64,000 nt of DNA from Phaeobacter inhibens DSM 16374 (GTDB lineage: Bacteria > Pseudomonadota > Alphaproteobacteria > Rhodobacterales > Rhodobacteraceae), in contig NZ_KI421498.1 of the NCBI RefSeq assembly GCF_000473105.1, positions 1,736,001-1,800,000 on the forward strand, given 5' to 3'. The position numbers were made by a program, and so were the translations under genes. The notes under the pieces are model-generated. The model saw nothing but the letters and a program-made list of their open reading frames with translations, was not told where the DNA came from and did not search any database. The stretch's first letter is position 1. Every line of letters starts with the position of its first letter. Below, in pieces: positions 33,659 through 42,666 of the stretch.

Positions 33659-35754
33659 GCACGGTGAGAGATATCCGCTGTTGGACACTTCACGATCAGA
33701 GGCAAAGCCTGATCCTCGCCGCCCATGGCACTGATCTGGCGGAGGTCATTTACTGGGGGCCGCGCCTGCCCGACGGCACCGATCTGGAAATGCTTGTTGC
33801 CGCCGCGCACATGGATGTGACGGGGGGGATGCTGGACGCCGTGCCGCCGCTGTCGATCTGCCCCGAGGCGCGCCGCAGCTTCCCCGGCCAGCCCGGCCTG
33901 TCACTGACGAACAGCGCAGGCGAGGCGCTGTTGCCCCGCTTCACCTTTGAACGTGCCGAGGAAGATGATCAGACCCTCACCCTTCTGTATCACGATGCGA
34001 AAAACGGGCTGCGCTATCGCGCGCGGTTCGAGCTGACGCTCGCAACAGGCATGATCCGCGCGACGGCCTCTCTCACGTCAGAGCAGCCAGTCAGTGTGAA
34101 CTGGCTCTCTGCACCGGTCTTTCCGGCACCTCAGAACAGTCACGAGATGATCGACTTCCACGGCCGCTGGATCGGAGAGTTTCAGACCAGCCGCACGCCC
34201 TGGAGCGTTGGCGCGCGCCTCAGGGACAACCCCACAGGGCGCACCGGGCATGAGCATTTCCCCGGTCTGATCGTGCCCTGCACCGGTGCCACGAACAGCC
34301 AAGGATCTACCTATGCCTTTCACTACGGCTGGTCTGGTGGCCATAAAATGCTGGCAGAGGAACTGCCCGACGGGCGTCGCCAGATCCAATGGGGGCATGC
34401 AACAGGCAGCCGCCGCAGCCCCGGCACCCAGTTTGAAACCGCACCGCTTTATGCCGTGTTCTCGGATCAGGGGATCAATGGCTGCGCCATTGCCTTCCAG
34501 CGTCATCTGCGTGACGAGATCCTGCAGCCCCCTACACCTGCGCGCCCGCGACCGGTGCATTACAACTGCTGGGAAGCGGTATATTTCGACCATGATCACG
34601 CCACGCTCTGCGATATTGCAAGCCGGGCTGCGGCACTAGGGGCAGAGCGGTTTGTGTTGGATGATGGCTGGTTCGGCAGACGGGATGACGATACCACATC
34701 GCTCGGCGATTGGACAATTGACAGACGCAAATACCCCGATGGGCTGATGCCTCTGATCAACCACGTCCACGCAGAAGGCATGACATTTGGCATCTGGTTT
34801 GAACCGGAAATGATCAACCCGGACAGCGATCTGTTTCGCACCCATCCTGACTGGGTTCTGGGCGATCCTGATCAGGTCCTGGGCCGACAGCAGATGGTGC
34901 TGAATATCGCGCTGCCAGAGGTTCAGGCCTATCTCTACGAGCGCATCTCAGCCGTACTTGCCGACCATCCCATCGACTATGTGAAATGGGATCACAATCG
35001 CGTCCTCCCGGAACCAGACAGCGCGCAGGCCGAGGCGATTTATGTGCTCTTTGACAGGCTGCGGGCAGACTTCCCTACGGTGGAGTTTGAAAGTTGTTCA
35101 TCAGGTGGCGGGCGTATTGACTTTGGCATCCTGTCGCGCACCCACCGCGTCTGGCTCTCTGACAGCAACGACCCGCTTGAGCGATTGCGCATCCAGCATG
35201 AAGCCGCGCTTTTCCTGCCGATGGTGGTCACCGGCAGCCACGTAGGCCCCCGAAAATGCCACACCTCTGGCCGGGTGACAGACATCCGCCTGCGCGCCTG
35301 GGTCGCGGCGCAGCGCCATATGGGCTTTGAAATGGACCCGCGCGAGCTGACCGAGGAGGAAGCAGACGTTCTGCGCCAGGTTACCCGCTGGTGGAAAGGC
35401 AATCGTCATTGGACAGAGCGGGCGGATATTCTACGGCTCGACAGCGACGATCCTGCGGTCATTGCGGAGTTGCAGCGCGCGGAGGATGGCAGTCGGTTCG
35501 TCGCCTTCGCCGGGCTGAGCGCGGCCAGTGCCCAGATCCTGCCCCGCCCTCTGCGCCTGACCGGGCTGGAGCCGGGTACACTGTATGAAATCAGCCTGCT
35601 GAACCGCGACGATGCCCCCGGCCTGTCGCGTGGCTCGCCGCTCCTGAAAACCGAAACCGCCCGTCTCAGCGGCCAATATCTGATGCACCAAGGGATCACC
35701 CTGCCCTGGACCTTCCCGGAGTCGATATGGGTGATTGAAGGAACACGCCTATGA
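33655..35754 (+). CDS. GH36 alpha-galactosidase
   Basis: Hydrolyses terminal alpha-galactosyl residues with retention. 699 residues from a GTG that overlaps the upstream stop by four bases. No signal peptide, so it acts in the cytoplasm on imported substrate. The GH36 nucleophile is D446 in VKWDHNR; the acid/base is D503 in LSDSNDPLERLRIQ. The preceding FVLDDGWFGRRDDD and EPEMINPDSDLF blocks are also characteristic, and an N-terminal beta-sandwich (residues 1-280) and a C-terminal sandwich complete the fold. Its ATGA overlap with the following dehydratase implies translational coupling. Confidence 0.95.
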   Translation: MSTVRDIRCWTLHDQRQSLILAAHGTDLAEVIYWGPRLPDGTDLEMLVAAAHMDVTGGMLDAVPPLSICPEARRSFPGQPGLSLTNSAGEALLPRFTFERAEEDDQTLTLLYHDAKNGLRYRARFELTLATGMIRATASLTSEQPVSVNWLSAPVFPAPQNSHEMIDFHGRWIGEFQTSRTPWSVGARLRDNPTGRTGHEHFPGLIVPCTGATNSQGSTYAFHYGWSGGHKMLAEELPDGRRQIQWGHATGSRRSPGTQFETAPLYAVFSDQGINGCAIAFQRHLRDEILQPPTPARPRPVHYNCWEAVYFDHDHATLCDIASRAAALGAERFVLDDGWFGRRDDDTTSLGDWTIDRRKYPDGLMPLINHVHAEGMTFGIWFEPEMINPDSDLFRTHPDWVLGDPDQVLGRQQMVLNIALPEVQAYLYERISAVLADHPIDYVKWDHNRVLPEPDSAQAEAIYVLFDRLRADFPTVEFESCSSGGGRIDFGILSRTHRVWLSDSNDPLERLRIQHEAALFLPMVVTGSHVGPRKCHTSGRVTDIRLRAWVAAQRHMGFEMDPRELTEEEADVLRQVTRWWKGNRHWTERADILRLDSDDPAVIAELQRAEDGSRFVAFAGLSAASAQILPRPLRLTGLEPGTLYEISLLNRDDAPGLSRGSPLLKTETARLSGQYLMHQGITLPWTFPESIWVIEGTRL

Positions 35755-37466
35755 CCAAAGACAGACGAAATCGCGCCTGGTACGGCAAACTGGACAAAGA
35801 CGGATTTATCCACCGCAGCTGGATGAAAAATCAGGGCTTTCCCGACCATGCCTTTGACGGTCGCCCGATTATCGGGATTTGCAATACATGGTCCGAACTG
35901 ACGCCCTGCAACTCCGGCCTGCGCGATCTCGCCGAAGGGGTGAAGCGCGGCGTGTGGGAAGCGGGCGGCTTTCCTGTTGAATTCCCGGTCATGTCGCTGG
36001 GCGAAACCCAGATGAAGCCGACCGCAATGTTGTTCCGCAATCTCCTCGCGATGGATGTGGAAGAGTCGATCAGGGCCTACGGCATCGATGGTGTTGTCTT
36101 GCTCGGCGGCTGTGACAAGACCACACCGGGCCAGCTGATGGGGGCGGCCTCGGTCGATCTGCCTGCCATCGTGGTCAGCTCTGGTCCGATGTTGAACGGC
36201 AAATGGCAGGGCAAAGATATCGGCTCCGGCACAGATGTCTGGAAGTTTTCCGAAGCCGTGCGCGCGGGGGAAATGACGCTACAGGACTTCATGGCGGCAG
36301 AATCAGGCATGAGCCGGTCCAAGGGCGTGTGCATGACCATGGGCACGGCCTCCACTATGGCGTCCCTCGTCGAAGCGATGGGGATGAGCCTGCCCACCAA
36401 CGCCGCCCTGCCCGCAGTGGATGCCCGTCGCATGGCGCTGGCGCATCTCACCGGCAAGCGGATCGTCGAGATGGTAGAGGAGGATATCAAACCGTCCGAC
36501 GTGCTGACCCGCGAGGCCTTCGTCAACGCCATCATGGCCAACGCAGCGGTTGGCGGCTCCACCAATGCGGTTGTCCACCTTCTGGCGCTGGCTGGCCGCG
36601 TTGGTGCAGAACTGTCTCTGGACGATTTTGATCTGGGCAGCGACATCCCCCTCTTGGTGAACTGCATGCCCTCAGGCAAATATCTGATGGAAGATTTCTG
36701 CTATGCGGGCGGCATGCCTGTCGTGCTGAAGCAACTTGCCGATAATGGGCACCTGCGCAGCAACACCACCGTTCTGGGCGGCGATATCTTGGCCTATGCC
36801 GAGGGTGCCGAATGTTTCAACGACGACGTCATCAAGAGCTTTGATGAACCCGTCAAACCGGCAGCGGGCCTGCGTGTTCTGCGCGGCAATCTTGCGCCCA
36901 ACGGGGCCATCGTCAAACCCTCAGCCGCGACCGATCATCTGCTGGAGCACGAAGGCGTCGCCCATGTTTTTGAGACCATTGAGGACATGAAAGCCAATAT
37001 TGACCGCGACGATCTACCGGTGACCAAAGACAGCATTCTGGTGCTGAAAGGCGTCGGCCCCAAAGGCTATCCCGGCATGCCCGAGGTCGGTAATATGCCG
37101 ATCCCCCGCAAACTGGTGCGCGAAGGCGTGCGTGACATGATCCGCATTTCCGATGGTCGCATGTCCGGTACGGCCTTTGGGACAGTTATTCTGCATGTCT
37201 CGCCAGAATCACAGGCTGGCGGCCCCCTTGGTCTGGTGCAGACCGGCGACCGGATCCGGGTCAGTGCAAAGAACGGCACGCTTGACCTTCTGGTTTCGGA
37301 GGAAGAGCTGACCGCGCGCCGGGAGGCCTGGCAGCCAGAGCCGCTGCATTACACGCGCGGCTATGCAAAACTCTATGTCGACAGCGTCCTTCAGGCTGAA
37401 AAAGGCGCTGACCTTGATTTCCTCGTGGGCAAAGATACCCGCCCCGTCACACGGGAGAGCCACTGA
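35751..37466 (+). CDS. IlvD/Edd-family sugar-acid dehydratase, probably galactonate dehydratase
   Basis: 571 residues. The family iron-sulfur cysteines appear in GICNTWSELTPCN, GGCDKTTPG and DFCYAGGMP; GGSTNAVVHLLALAGR and SDGRMSGTAFG are invariant blocks. Members dehydrate 2,3-dihydroxy acids or sugar acids; this one is of the arabonate/galactonate-type subgroup by length and motifs rather than branched-chain IlvD (inference). In this operon it fits the step D-galactonate to 2-dehydro-3-deoxygalactonate, directly upstream of DgoK and DgoA. The usual DgoD of E. coli is an unrelated enolase-family enzyme, so this is an alternative solution. Overlaps both neighbours. Confidence 0.88.
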   Translation: MTKDRRNRAWYGKLDKDGFIHRSWMKNQGFPDHAFDGRPIIGICNTWSELTPCNSGLRDLAEGVKRGVWEAGGFPVEFPVMSLGETQMKPTAMLFRNLLAMDVEESIRAYGIDGVVLLGGCDKTTPGQLMGAASVDLPAIVVSSGPMLNGKWQGKDIGSGTDVWKFSEAVRAGEMTLQDFMAAESGMSRSKGVCMTMGTASTMASLVEAMGMSLPTNAALPAVDARRMALAHLTGKRIVEMVEEDIKPSDVLTREAFVNAIMANAAVGGSTNAVVHLLALAGRVGAELSLDDFDLGSDIPLLVNCMPSGKYLMEDFCYAGGMPVVLKQLADNGHLRSNTTVLGGDILAYAEGAECFNDDVIKSFDEPVKPAAGLRVLRGNLAPNGAIVKPSAATDHLLEHEGVAHVFETIEDMKANIDRDDLPVTKDSILVLKGVGPKGYPGMPEVGNMPIPRKLVREGVRDMIRISDGRMSGTAFGTVILHVSPESQAGGPLGLVQTGDRIRVSAKNGTLDLLVSEEELTARREAWQPEPLHYTRGYAKLYVDSVLQAEKGADLDFLVGKDTRPVTRESH

Positions 37467-38236
37467 TGAGCGATACTGCAATCTTTCCGGACCTGAAGGG
37501 CGCATCAGTTTTCATCACAGGCGGCGGTTCCGGCATCGGGGCCGCGCTGAGCGAAGGGTTTCTGCGGCAGGGCGCAAGGGTTGCCTTTGTCGGACGCTCT
37601 GACGCCTCTGGCTTTGTTGACCGCATGGAAGCCGAGACTGGCAACCGCCCCCTGTTCATTCAATGCGACATCACCGATATTCCGGCGCTGAAAGCGGCTA
37701 TTAAGCAGGCAGCAGAGGCACATGGCCCGATCACCACACTGATGAACAACGCCGCCAACGATCAGCGCCATGCCACATTGGATGTGGACGAAGAGTTTTG
37801 GGATTGGGCGCAGGCGATCAACCTCAAAGCCTATTTCTTTGCCTGTCAGGCCGTATTGCCGGGGATGCAGGCTGCCGGTGGCGGGTCGATCATCAACTTC
37901 ACCTCCATCAGCTACATGATGGGCAACAACGGCTACCCCGCCTACACCACCGCAAATGCAGGTATTAACGGGATGACCCGGAGCCTCGCACGCGAGTTCG
38001 GACCAGATCGCATAAGGGTCAACGCCTTAGCGCCGGGGTGGGTGCTGACGGATAAGCAGCTTGATCAATGGGCAACGCCCGAGGCGCTTGCAGCCCATCT
38101 GGAACGCCAGTGCCTGAAGGACCATCTGGCGCCTCAGGATATTGTTGGCTCCACCTTGTTCTTGGCCTCTGCAACAAGCCGCATGGTTACCGGCCAGACT
38201 CTGGTGGTGGACGGCGGGGTTGTGGTGACGGGATGA
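37466..38236 (+). CDS. Short-chain dehydrogenase, probably galactose 1-dehydrogenase, with Lys-to-Asn change in the active site
   Basis: 256 residues. NAD(P)-binding motif ITGGGSGIG at 18-25 and NNAAN at 94-98 are present. The catalytic serine lies in FTSISY (S147 or S149) and the tyrosine is Y160 in YTTANAG. The lysine four residues later, normally YxxxK, is N164 (codon AAT), an unusual loss of a residue that positions the cofactor and lowers the tyrosine pKa. In the operon it would oxidise galactose to galactonolactone, ahead of the lactonase. Whether activity survives needs thought: many SDRs lose activity with this change, although inactive or altered paralogues exist. Overlaps by TGATG and ATGA. 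Confidence 0.85.
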   Translation: MSDTAIFPDLKGASVFITGGGSGIGAALSEGFLRQGARVAFVGRSDASGFVDRMEAETGNRPLFIQCDITDIPALKAAIKQAAEAHGPITTLMNNAANDQRHATLDVDEEFWDWAQAINLKAYFFACQAVLPGMQAAGGGSIINFTSISYMMGNNGYPAYTTANAGINGMTRSLAREFGPDRIRVNALAPGWVLTDKQLDQWATPEALAAHLERQCLKDHLAPQDIVGSTLFLASATSRMVTGQTLVVDGGVVVTG

Positions 38237-39210
38237 CAACACCGCCCGATCTCCTGCCTGAGAAGACACCAGACACATCTGCACCTGTATGGATAGCGGC
38301 GGATTGGGGAACAACCCAGCTGCGGCTGTGGGTGATGGATGCCCAAAATCAAGTGATTGACCGCATCACCTCTGACCGCGGCATGTCGCGTCTACGTCCG
38401 CAGGACTATGAACCGACACTGCTGGGCCTGCTTGGTGGTCATCTGACACCTAGTGACTACAGCGATACCGATCCAATCCCAGTCATCTGCTGCGGGATGG
38501 CGGGATCCCGTCAGGGTTGGGCAGAGGCCCCTTATGCCACCGCGCCCTGCCCCCCGCCGGGAATAGCCGAGGCAACCCCACCGGTGATACAGGACAAACG
38601 CCTGACCGTTTACCTGCTGCCCGGCATCAAGACGACCGATCCGGCGGATGTGATGCGCGGGGAAGAAACCCAGATTGCGGGGTACCTCGCACAAGACAGC
38701 AATCAGACCGGGCCTCAGGTCATTTGCCTGCCCGGCACCCACAGCAAATGGGCCAAACTGGATCAAGGCCGGGTCATCAGCTTCTCGACCTTCATGACCG
38801 GCGAGATGTTTGCCCTTCTTCGCGGGCAATCCGTGCTGAAACACTGCGTGTCTGAGGAAGGTTGGGATGACACCGCTTTTACGCAGGCCATCACCGAGAC
38901 TCTCGCAGCTCCGGCAGGGATCGCGGCACAGCTGTTTCGTCTGCGCGCAGATGCGTTGCTTTCCGGCCAGCGGCCAGAAACCGGCAGGGCACGTCTCTCG
39001 GGTCTGTTGATCGGGGCCGAGCTTGCCGCGACTGAAAATTACTGGTCACACAAATCCGTCACCATCCTGGGCACCGACACACTGGCCCGCTGCTATGAAA
39101 CAGCCCTATCCGCGCTGGGGTGTACACCCCAGCGCGTTGATGCCGAAACCCTGACCCTTTCCGGCCTCTGCGCCGCCTATGACCAATTGCAAAAGAGCCG
39201 AACCCCATGA
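38233..39210 (+). CDS. dgoK: 2-dehydro-3-deoxygalactonokinase
   Basis: Phosphorylates 2-dehydro-3-deoxygalactonate at C6 with ATP. 325 residues from the ATG at 38233, overlapping the dehydrogenase stop by ATGA; upstream frames are extensions into that gene. The ASKHA-fold phosphate-1 motif IAADWGTTQLRLWV, ICCGMAGSRQGW, VICLPGTHSKWAKL and GLLIGAEL match DgoK proteins well. Its next gene is dgoA, overlapping by ATGA. Confidence 0.95.
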   Translation: MTTPPDLLPEKTPDTSAPVWIAADWGTTQLRLWVMDAQNQVIDRITSDRGMSRLRPQDYEPTLLGLLGGHLTPSDYSDTDPIPVICCGMAGSRQGWAEAPYATAPCPPPGIAEATPPVIQDKRLTVYLLPGIKTTDPADVMRGEETQIAGYLAQDSNQTGPQVICLPGTHSKWAKLDQGRVISFSTFMTGEMFALLRGQSVLKHCVSEEGWDDTAFTQAITETLAAPAGIAAQLFRLRADALLSGQRPETGRARLSGLLIGAELAATENYWSHKSVTILGTDTLARCYETALSALGCTPQRVDAETLTLSGLCAAYDQLQKSRTP

Positions 39211-39818
39211 GCCGAAATATCATCGCCATCCTGCGCGGTCTGCGTCCCGAAGAGGCACGCGCCATGACCGACGCCCTGATCGCTGCAGGTATCACCAAGA
39301 TCGAAGTGCCGCTGAACTCTCCTCATCCTTATGACAGCATCGCCGCCATGCTGGATCAGGCGAAGGGGCGCGCCACAGTCGGTGCTGGCACTGTGCTCAA
39401 CACCGTTGCGGTTGCTCAGCTCTCAGCCATGGGGGCACAGATGGTGGTCTCGCCTGACTGCAATCCGGATGTGATCCGCGCTGCCAAAGCCGCAGGCATG
39501 TTGTCCTATCCGGGGGTTTTCACCGCATCAGAGTGTTTTTCGGCTCTCCGAGCCGGGGCTGATGGTCTGAAGTTCTTCCCTGCCTTCAAACTGGGGCTGG
39601 ACGGTTTTTCTGCGCTGAAAGCGGTCCTGCCCGCTGATGCTGAAACCTACGCAGTTGGCGGTGTCGGGCCTGCGGATTTTGCCGATTGGCAAAAGGCGGG
39701 CATTACCGGTTTTGGCATCGGGTCCTCTCTCTACAAACCCGGCCGCACGGTCGAAGATGTCGCCCGCCTCGCCGCAGAAACCGTTGCCGCCTATGACGAG
39801 GCCTTTGATGGCAAGTGA
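39207..39818 (+). CDS. dgoA: 2-dehydro-3-deoxy-6-phosphogalactonate aldolase
   Basis: Class I aldolase that splits 2-dehydro-3-deoxy-6-phosphogalactonate into pyruvate and glyceraldehyde 3-phosphate. 203 residues, usual for the KDPG/KDPGal family. The Schiff-base lysine is K122 in LKFFPAFKLG; ILRGLRPEEA with catalytic E in KIEVPLNSP and TVGAGTV are also present. The active-site pattern is DgoA-like rather than Eda-like (PLNSP in place of TLRT). Overlaps its neighbours. Confidence 0.95.
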   Translation: MSRNIIAILRGLRPEEARAMTDALIAAGITKIEVPLNSPHPYDSIAAMLDQAKGRATVGAGTVLNTVAVAQLSAMGAQMVVSPDCNPDVIRAAKAAGMLSYPGVFTASECFSALRAGADGLKFFPAFKLGLDGFSALKAVLPADAETYAVGGVGPADFADWQKAGITGFGIGSSLYKPGRTVEDVARLAAETVAAYDEAFDGK

Positions 39819-40680
39819 ACCGACAATCCACTCGGCGGTGGCGCAGGTCTTCAGCGAAACCCGCTGCACCCTTGGCGAAGGACCGCTGTGGCACCCAACC
39901 CGCAGGCAATTGTTCTGGTTTGATATCCTCGAAAAGCGGCTGCTCAGCGTTGCTGGGGGCAAGGAGATCATCTGGCAATTTGATGGCTGCGTGTCCGCCG
40001 CCGGTTGGGTCGATGAGACGACCCTGATCATGGCGAGCGCCCGAGCGCTTTGGCGGTTTGATATCGAAAGTGGCGCGCGGACCCATCTGATAGATCTGGA
40101 GGCGGATCAGCCCCTGACGCGCTCGAACGATGGCCGGGCAGATCCCTGGGGCGGCTTCTGGATCGGGACAATGGGCTACAATGCGGAGTTCGGCCTCGGC
40201 GCGATCTACCGCTACTATCGGGGCGAGCTGCGCCAGCTGGTTGCGAACCAGACCATCACCAATGCGATCTGTTTTGCCCCGGACAAATCATGCGCCTATT
40301 TCACCGACACCAAGACTGGCAAGATCATGCGTCAGCCGCTTGCCGCCGAAGACGGATGGCCGATTGGCGCGCCATCAGTATTTATTGATCTCAGCGGCGA
40401 AGATTTCGGCCCCGATGGCGCCATTGTCGACGCAGAAGGCCGGTTCTGGAACGCGCAATGGGGGGCAAGCCGTGTTGCCGTCTACACCCCAACGGGGGAG
40501 CTGACAGAGATCTATTCGGTCCCAACCGCGCAGGCCTCCTGCCCCGCACTTGGTGGGGAGTCCCTGTCATACCTGTTCATCACCACCGCCGCAGACGGGT
40601 TAGATGATCCGGCAGCGGGCAAGACCTACAGCATTCAAACGACGGCCAAAGGCCAGCGCGAACATCGCGTCATTCTCTGA
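39808..40680 (+). CDS. SMP-30/gluconolactonase-family sugar lactonase
   Basis: 290 residues from the ATG at 39808 (GAGG eight bases upstream), overlapping dgoA by 11 bases. Six-bladed propeller lactonase motifs: LGEGPLWHP with the metal-binding glutamate, RSNDGRADPWGGFWIGTMG (asparagine and aspartate ligands) and FGPDGAIVDAEGRFWNAQWG. In this operon it probably opens galactono-1,4- or 1,5-lactone to galactonate, although L-arabinono- or xylonolactonase paralogues look similar. Metal-dependent, cytoplasmic. Confidence 0.9.
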   Translation: MASEPTIHSAVAQVFSETRCTLGEGPLWHPTRRQLFWFDILEKRLLSVAGGKEIIWQFDGCVSAAGWVDETTLIMASARALWRFDIESGARTHLIDLEADQPLTRSNDGRADPWGGFWIGTMGYNAEFGLGAIYRYYRGELRQLVANQTITNAICFAPDKSCAYFTDTKTGKIMRQPLAAEDGWPIGAPSVFIDLSGEDFGPDGAIVDAEGRFWNAQWGASRVAVYTPTGELTEIYSVPTAQASCPALGGESLSYLFITTAADGLDDPAAGKTYSIQTTAKGQREHRVIL

Positions 40681-40688
40681 GGACTTTC

Positions 40689-42608
40689 ATGCAGCGCACA
40701 CTTGGCACCTGCTACTATCCAGAACATTGGCCGGAAGACATCTGGCAGGAGGACGCCGCGCGCATGGTCGCGGCGGGGCTGACCTGGGTCCGCATTGGCG
40801 AGTTCTCCTGGTCACGAATAGAACCCAACCCCGGTGATCTGCAATGGGACTGGCTGGATCGCGCCATCGACACATTGGTCGCGGCGGGATTGAAAGTGGT
40901 GCTGGGCACCCCCACCGCCACCCCGCCCCGGTGGATGGTGGACCGCCACCCGGATATGTTTGCACTCGATGCAGATGGCAGATCGCGCGGCTTTGGCTCG
41001 CGTCGGCACTATTGTTTCAGCCATACAGGCTACCGTGCAGAGGCCCGGCGGATCGTCACCCTGATAGCGGAACGCTACGGCCCCGGCGATCGCATCGCCG
41101 CATGGCAAACGGACAATGAATACGGCTGCCACGACACCACGATCAGCTACTCCCCGGCCGCAGCCGCCGCCTTCACCCACTGGCTTGAGGTCCGTTTCAA
41201 CGGTGACATTTGCGCGCTGAACGCTGCCTGGGGGAACGTGTTCTGGTCGATGGAGTATGAGCGCTTTGACCAGACCGGTCTGCCGAACCTCACCGTGACC
41301 GAACCAAACCCTGCCCATGTCCAGGCATTTAGGCGGTTTTCATCGGACCAGGTTGTCAGCTTCAACCGCGATCAGGTGGAGATCCTGCGCGCCCATTCCG
41401 ACGCGCCTATTGCGCATAACTATATGGGACGAGTAACCGACTTTGACCACTACAAGGTCGGAGAGGATCTGGAGATCGCCAGCTGGGACAGCTACCCATT
41501 GGGCTTTCTTGAGGACCGGGTTGGTGCTAGCGCCGAGGATCAGCGCCGGTATGCGCGACAGGGTGACCCGGATTTTCAGGCCTTTCACCATGACCTCTAC
41601 CGTGCCGTGGGGCGCGGGCGTTGGTGGGTGATGGAACAGCAGCCCGGCCCGGTAAACTGGGCGCCCTACAATCCCGCTCCCCTACCTGGCATGGTGCGGT
41701 TCTGGACCTGGGAGGCCTTTGCCCATGGGGCGGAGGCAGTGTGCTATTTCCGCTGGCGTCAGGCCCCTTTTGCGCAGGAGCAACTCCATGCCGGATTGCT
41801 GCGTCCCGATAGCGCAGAGACCCCCGCCATGATTGAGGCCCGTCAGGTTGCCGAAGAACTGGTCGGCGCAGATGAGGTTGCGCCATCGCAGGCTCCTGTG
41901 GCGCTGCTCTTCGATTATGATGCAGAATGGGCCTGGCAGGTGCAGCCACATGGTCAAGGTCTGAGTTACTTCGACCTCGTGCTGGATCACTACCGAGCCC
42001 TGCGTCGCGCGGGTCTGTCTGTTGACATCATCCCGCCGACCCAAACCGATTTCACCGGATATGAGCTGATCCTTGCCCCCGGTCTGGTGCACCTCCCGGA
42101 TGACCTGCGTGGGGCACTGGCCGACGCGACAGGTCTGCGCCTCTATGGTCCGCGAACAGCTGCGCGGGATGAGGATTTCAGGATTCCAACCTCGCCGCTA
42201 CCGCCTGCCCTGCAGGGGCTGGATATTGTCGTCGCAGCGGTCGAAAGCCTCCGACCGGATATGCCGCTGCCACTCGCAAACAGCGACGGCGCAGTTGTCG
42301 GCTATCTGGAAACACTGGATGGCGAGGGCAGTGTTCTGATCGAAACCTCAGCTGGGCACGCTGTCGCTGTCGCTGCGGACAATCAGGTCTATTGTGCCGG
42401 ATGGCTGGATCCGTTGGGCCTGGACCACTTGATCGCAACGCTCTGCGCCCGTGCGGGCGTGAACATCCGCAAAATGCCCGAGGGTGTACGTATGCGCCAG
42501 ACCGCGACGGAGGAATTCTGGTTCAACCACCTCGCCGAGCCGGTAGAAACAGAAGTCGGCACGCTCCCGCCTGCAGGAGTTCTGCGCAAGGCGCGCGAAG
42601 AGGCCTAA
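40689..42608 (+). CDS. GH42 beta-galactosidase
   Basis: 639 residues, no signal peptide, GAGGAC ribosome site. The acid/base glutamate is E144 in WQTDNEYGCH and the nucleophile E316 in WWVMEQQPGPVNW, both in GH42-type contexts; the N-terminal GTCYYPEHWPEDIW is the family opening. A C-terminal trimerisation domain (residues 395-610) is present. It cleaves beta-galactosides such as lactose or beta-galactosyl oligosaccharides to galactose, feeding the same route as the alpha-galactosidase. It is last in the operon, before a terminator. Confidence 0.95.
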   Translation: MQRTLGTCYYPEHWPEDIWQEDAARMVAAGLTWVRIGEFSWSRIEPNPGDLQWDWLDRAIDTLVAAGLKVVLGTPTATPPRWMVDRHPDMFALDADGRSRGFGSRRHYCFSHTGYRAEARRIVTLIAERYGPGDRIAAWQTDNEYGCHDTTISYSPAAAAAFTHWLEVRFNGDICALNAAWGNVFWSMEYERFDQTGLPNLTVTEPNPAHVQAFRRFSSDQVVSFNRDQVEILRAHSDAPIAHNYMGRVTDFDHYKVGEDLEIASWDSYPLGFLEDRVGASAEDQRRYARQGDPDFQAFHHDLYRAVGRGRWWVMEQQPGPVNWAPYNPAPLPGMVRFWTWEAFAHGAEAVCYFRWRQAPFAQEQLHAGLLRPDSAETPAMIEARQVAEELVGADEVAPSQAPVALLFDYDAEWAWQVQPHGQGLSYFDLVLDHYRALRRAGLSVDIIPPTQTDFTGYELILAPGLVHLPDDLRGALADATGLRLYGPRTAARDEDFRIPTSPLPPALQGLDIVVAAVESLRPDMPLPLANSDGAVVGYLETLDGEGSVLIETSAGHAVAVAADNQVYCAGWLDPLGLDHLIATLCARAGVNIRKMPEGVRMRQTATEEFWFNHLAEPVETEVGTLPPAGVLRKAREEA

Positions 42609-42611
42609 AAC

Positions 42612-42646
42612 AAAATCCGCCGGAGCCTACGTCCCGGCGGATTTTT
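42612..42646. terminator. Bidirectional terminator after beta-galactosidase
   Basis: AAAATCCGCCGG (42612-42623) and CCGGCGGATTTT (42634-42645) form a 12-bp stem with a 10-base loop and a T-run, 3 bases after the GH42 stop and just downstream of the convergent ATPase gene. Confidence 0.9.
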
Positions 42647-42666
42647 TCAATGTATATTCTGTGGCC

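Noticed and set aside
35751-37466. IlvD-family gene as branched-chain dihydroxy-acid dehydratase
   Set aside because: It sits inside a sugar operon, overlapping alpha-galactosidase and the dehydrogenase, and lies among galactonate enzymes; sugar-acid dehydratase is the better call.
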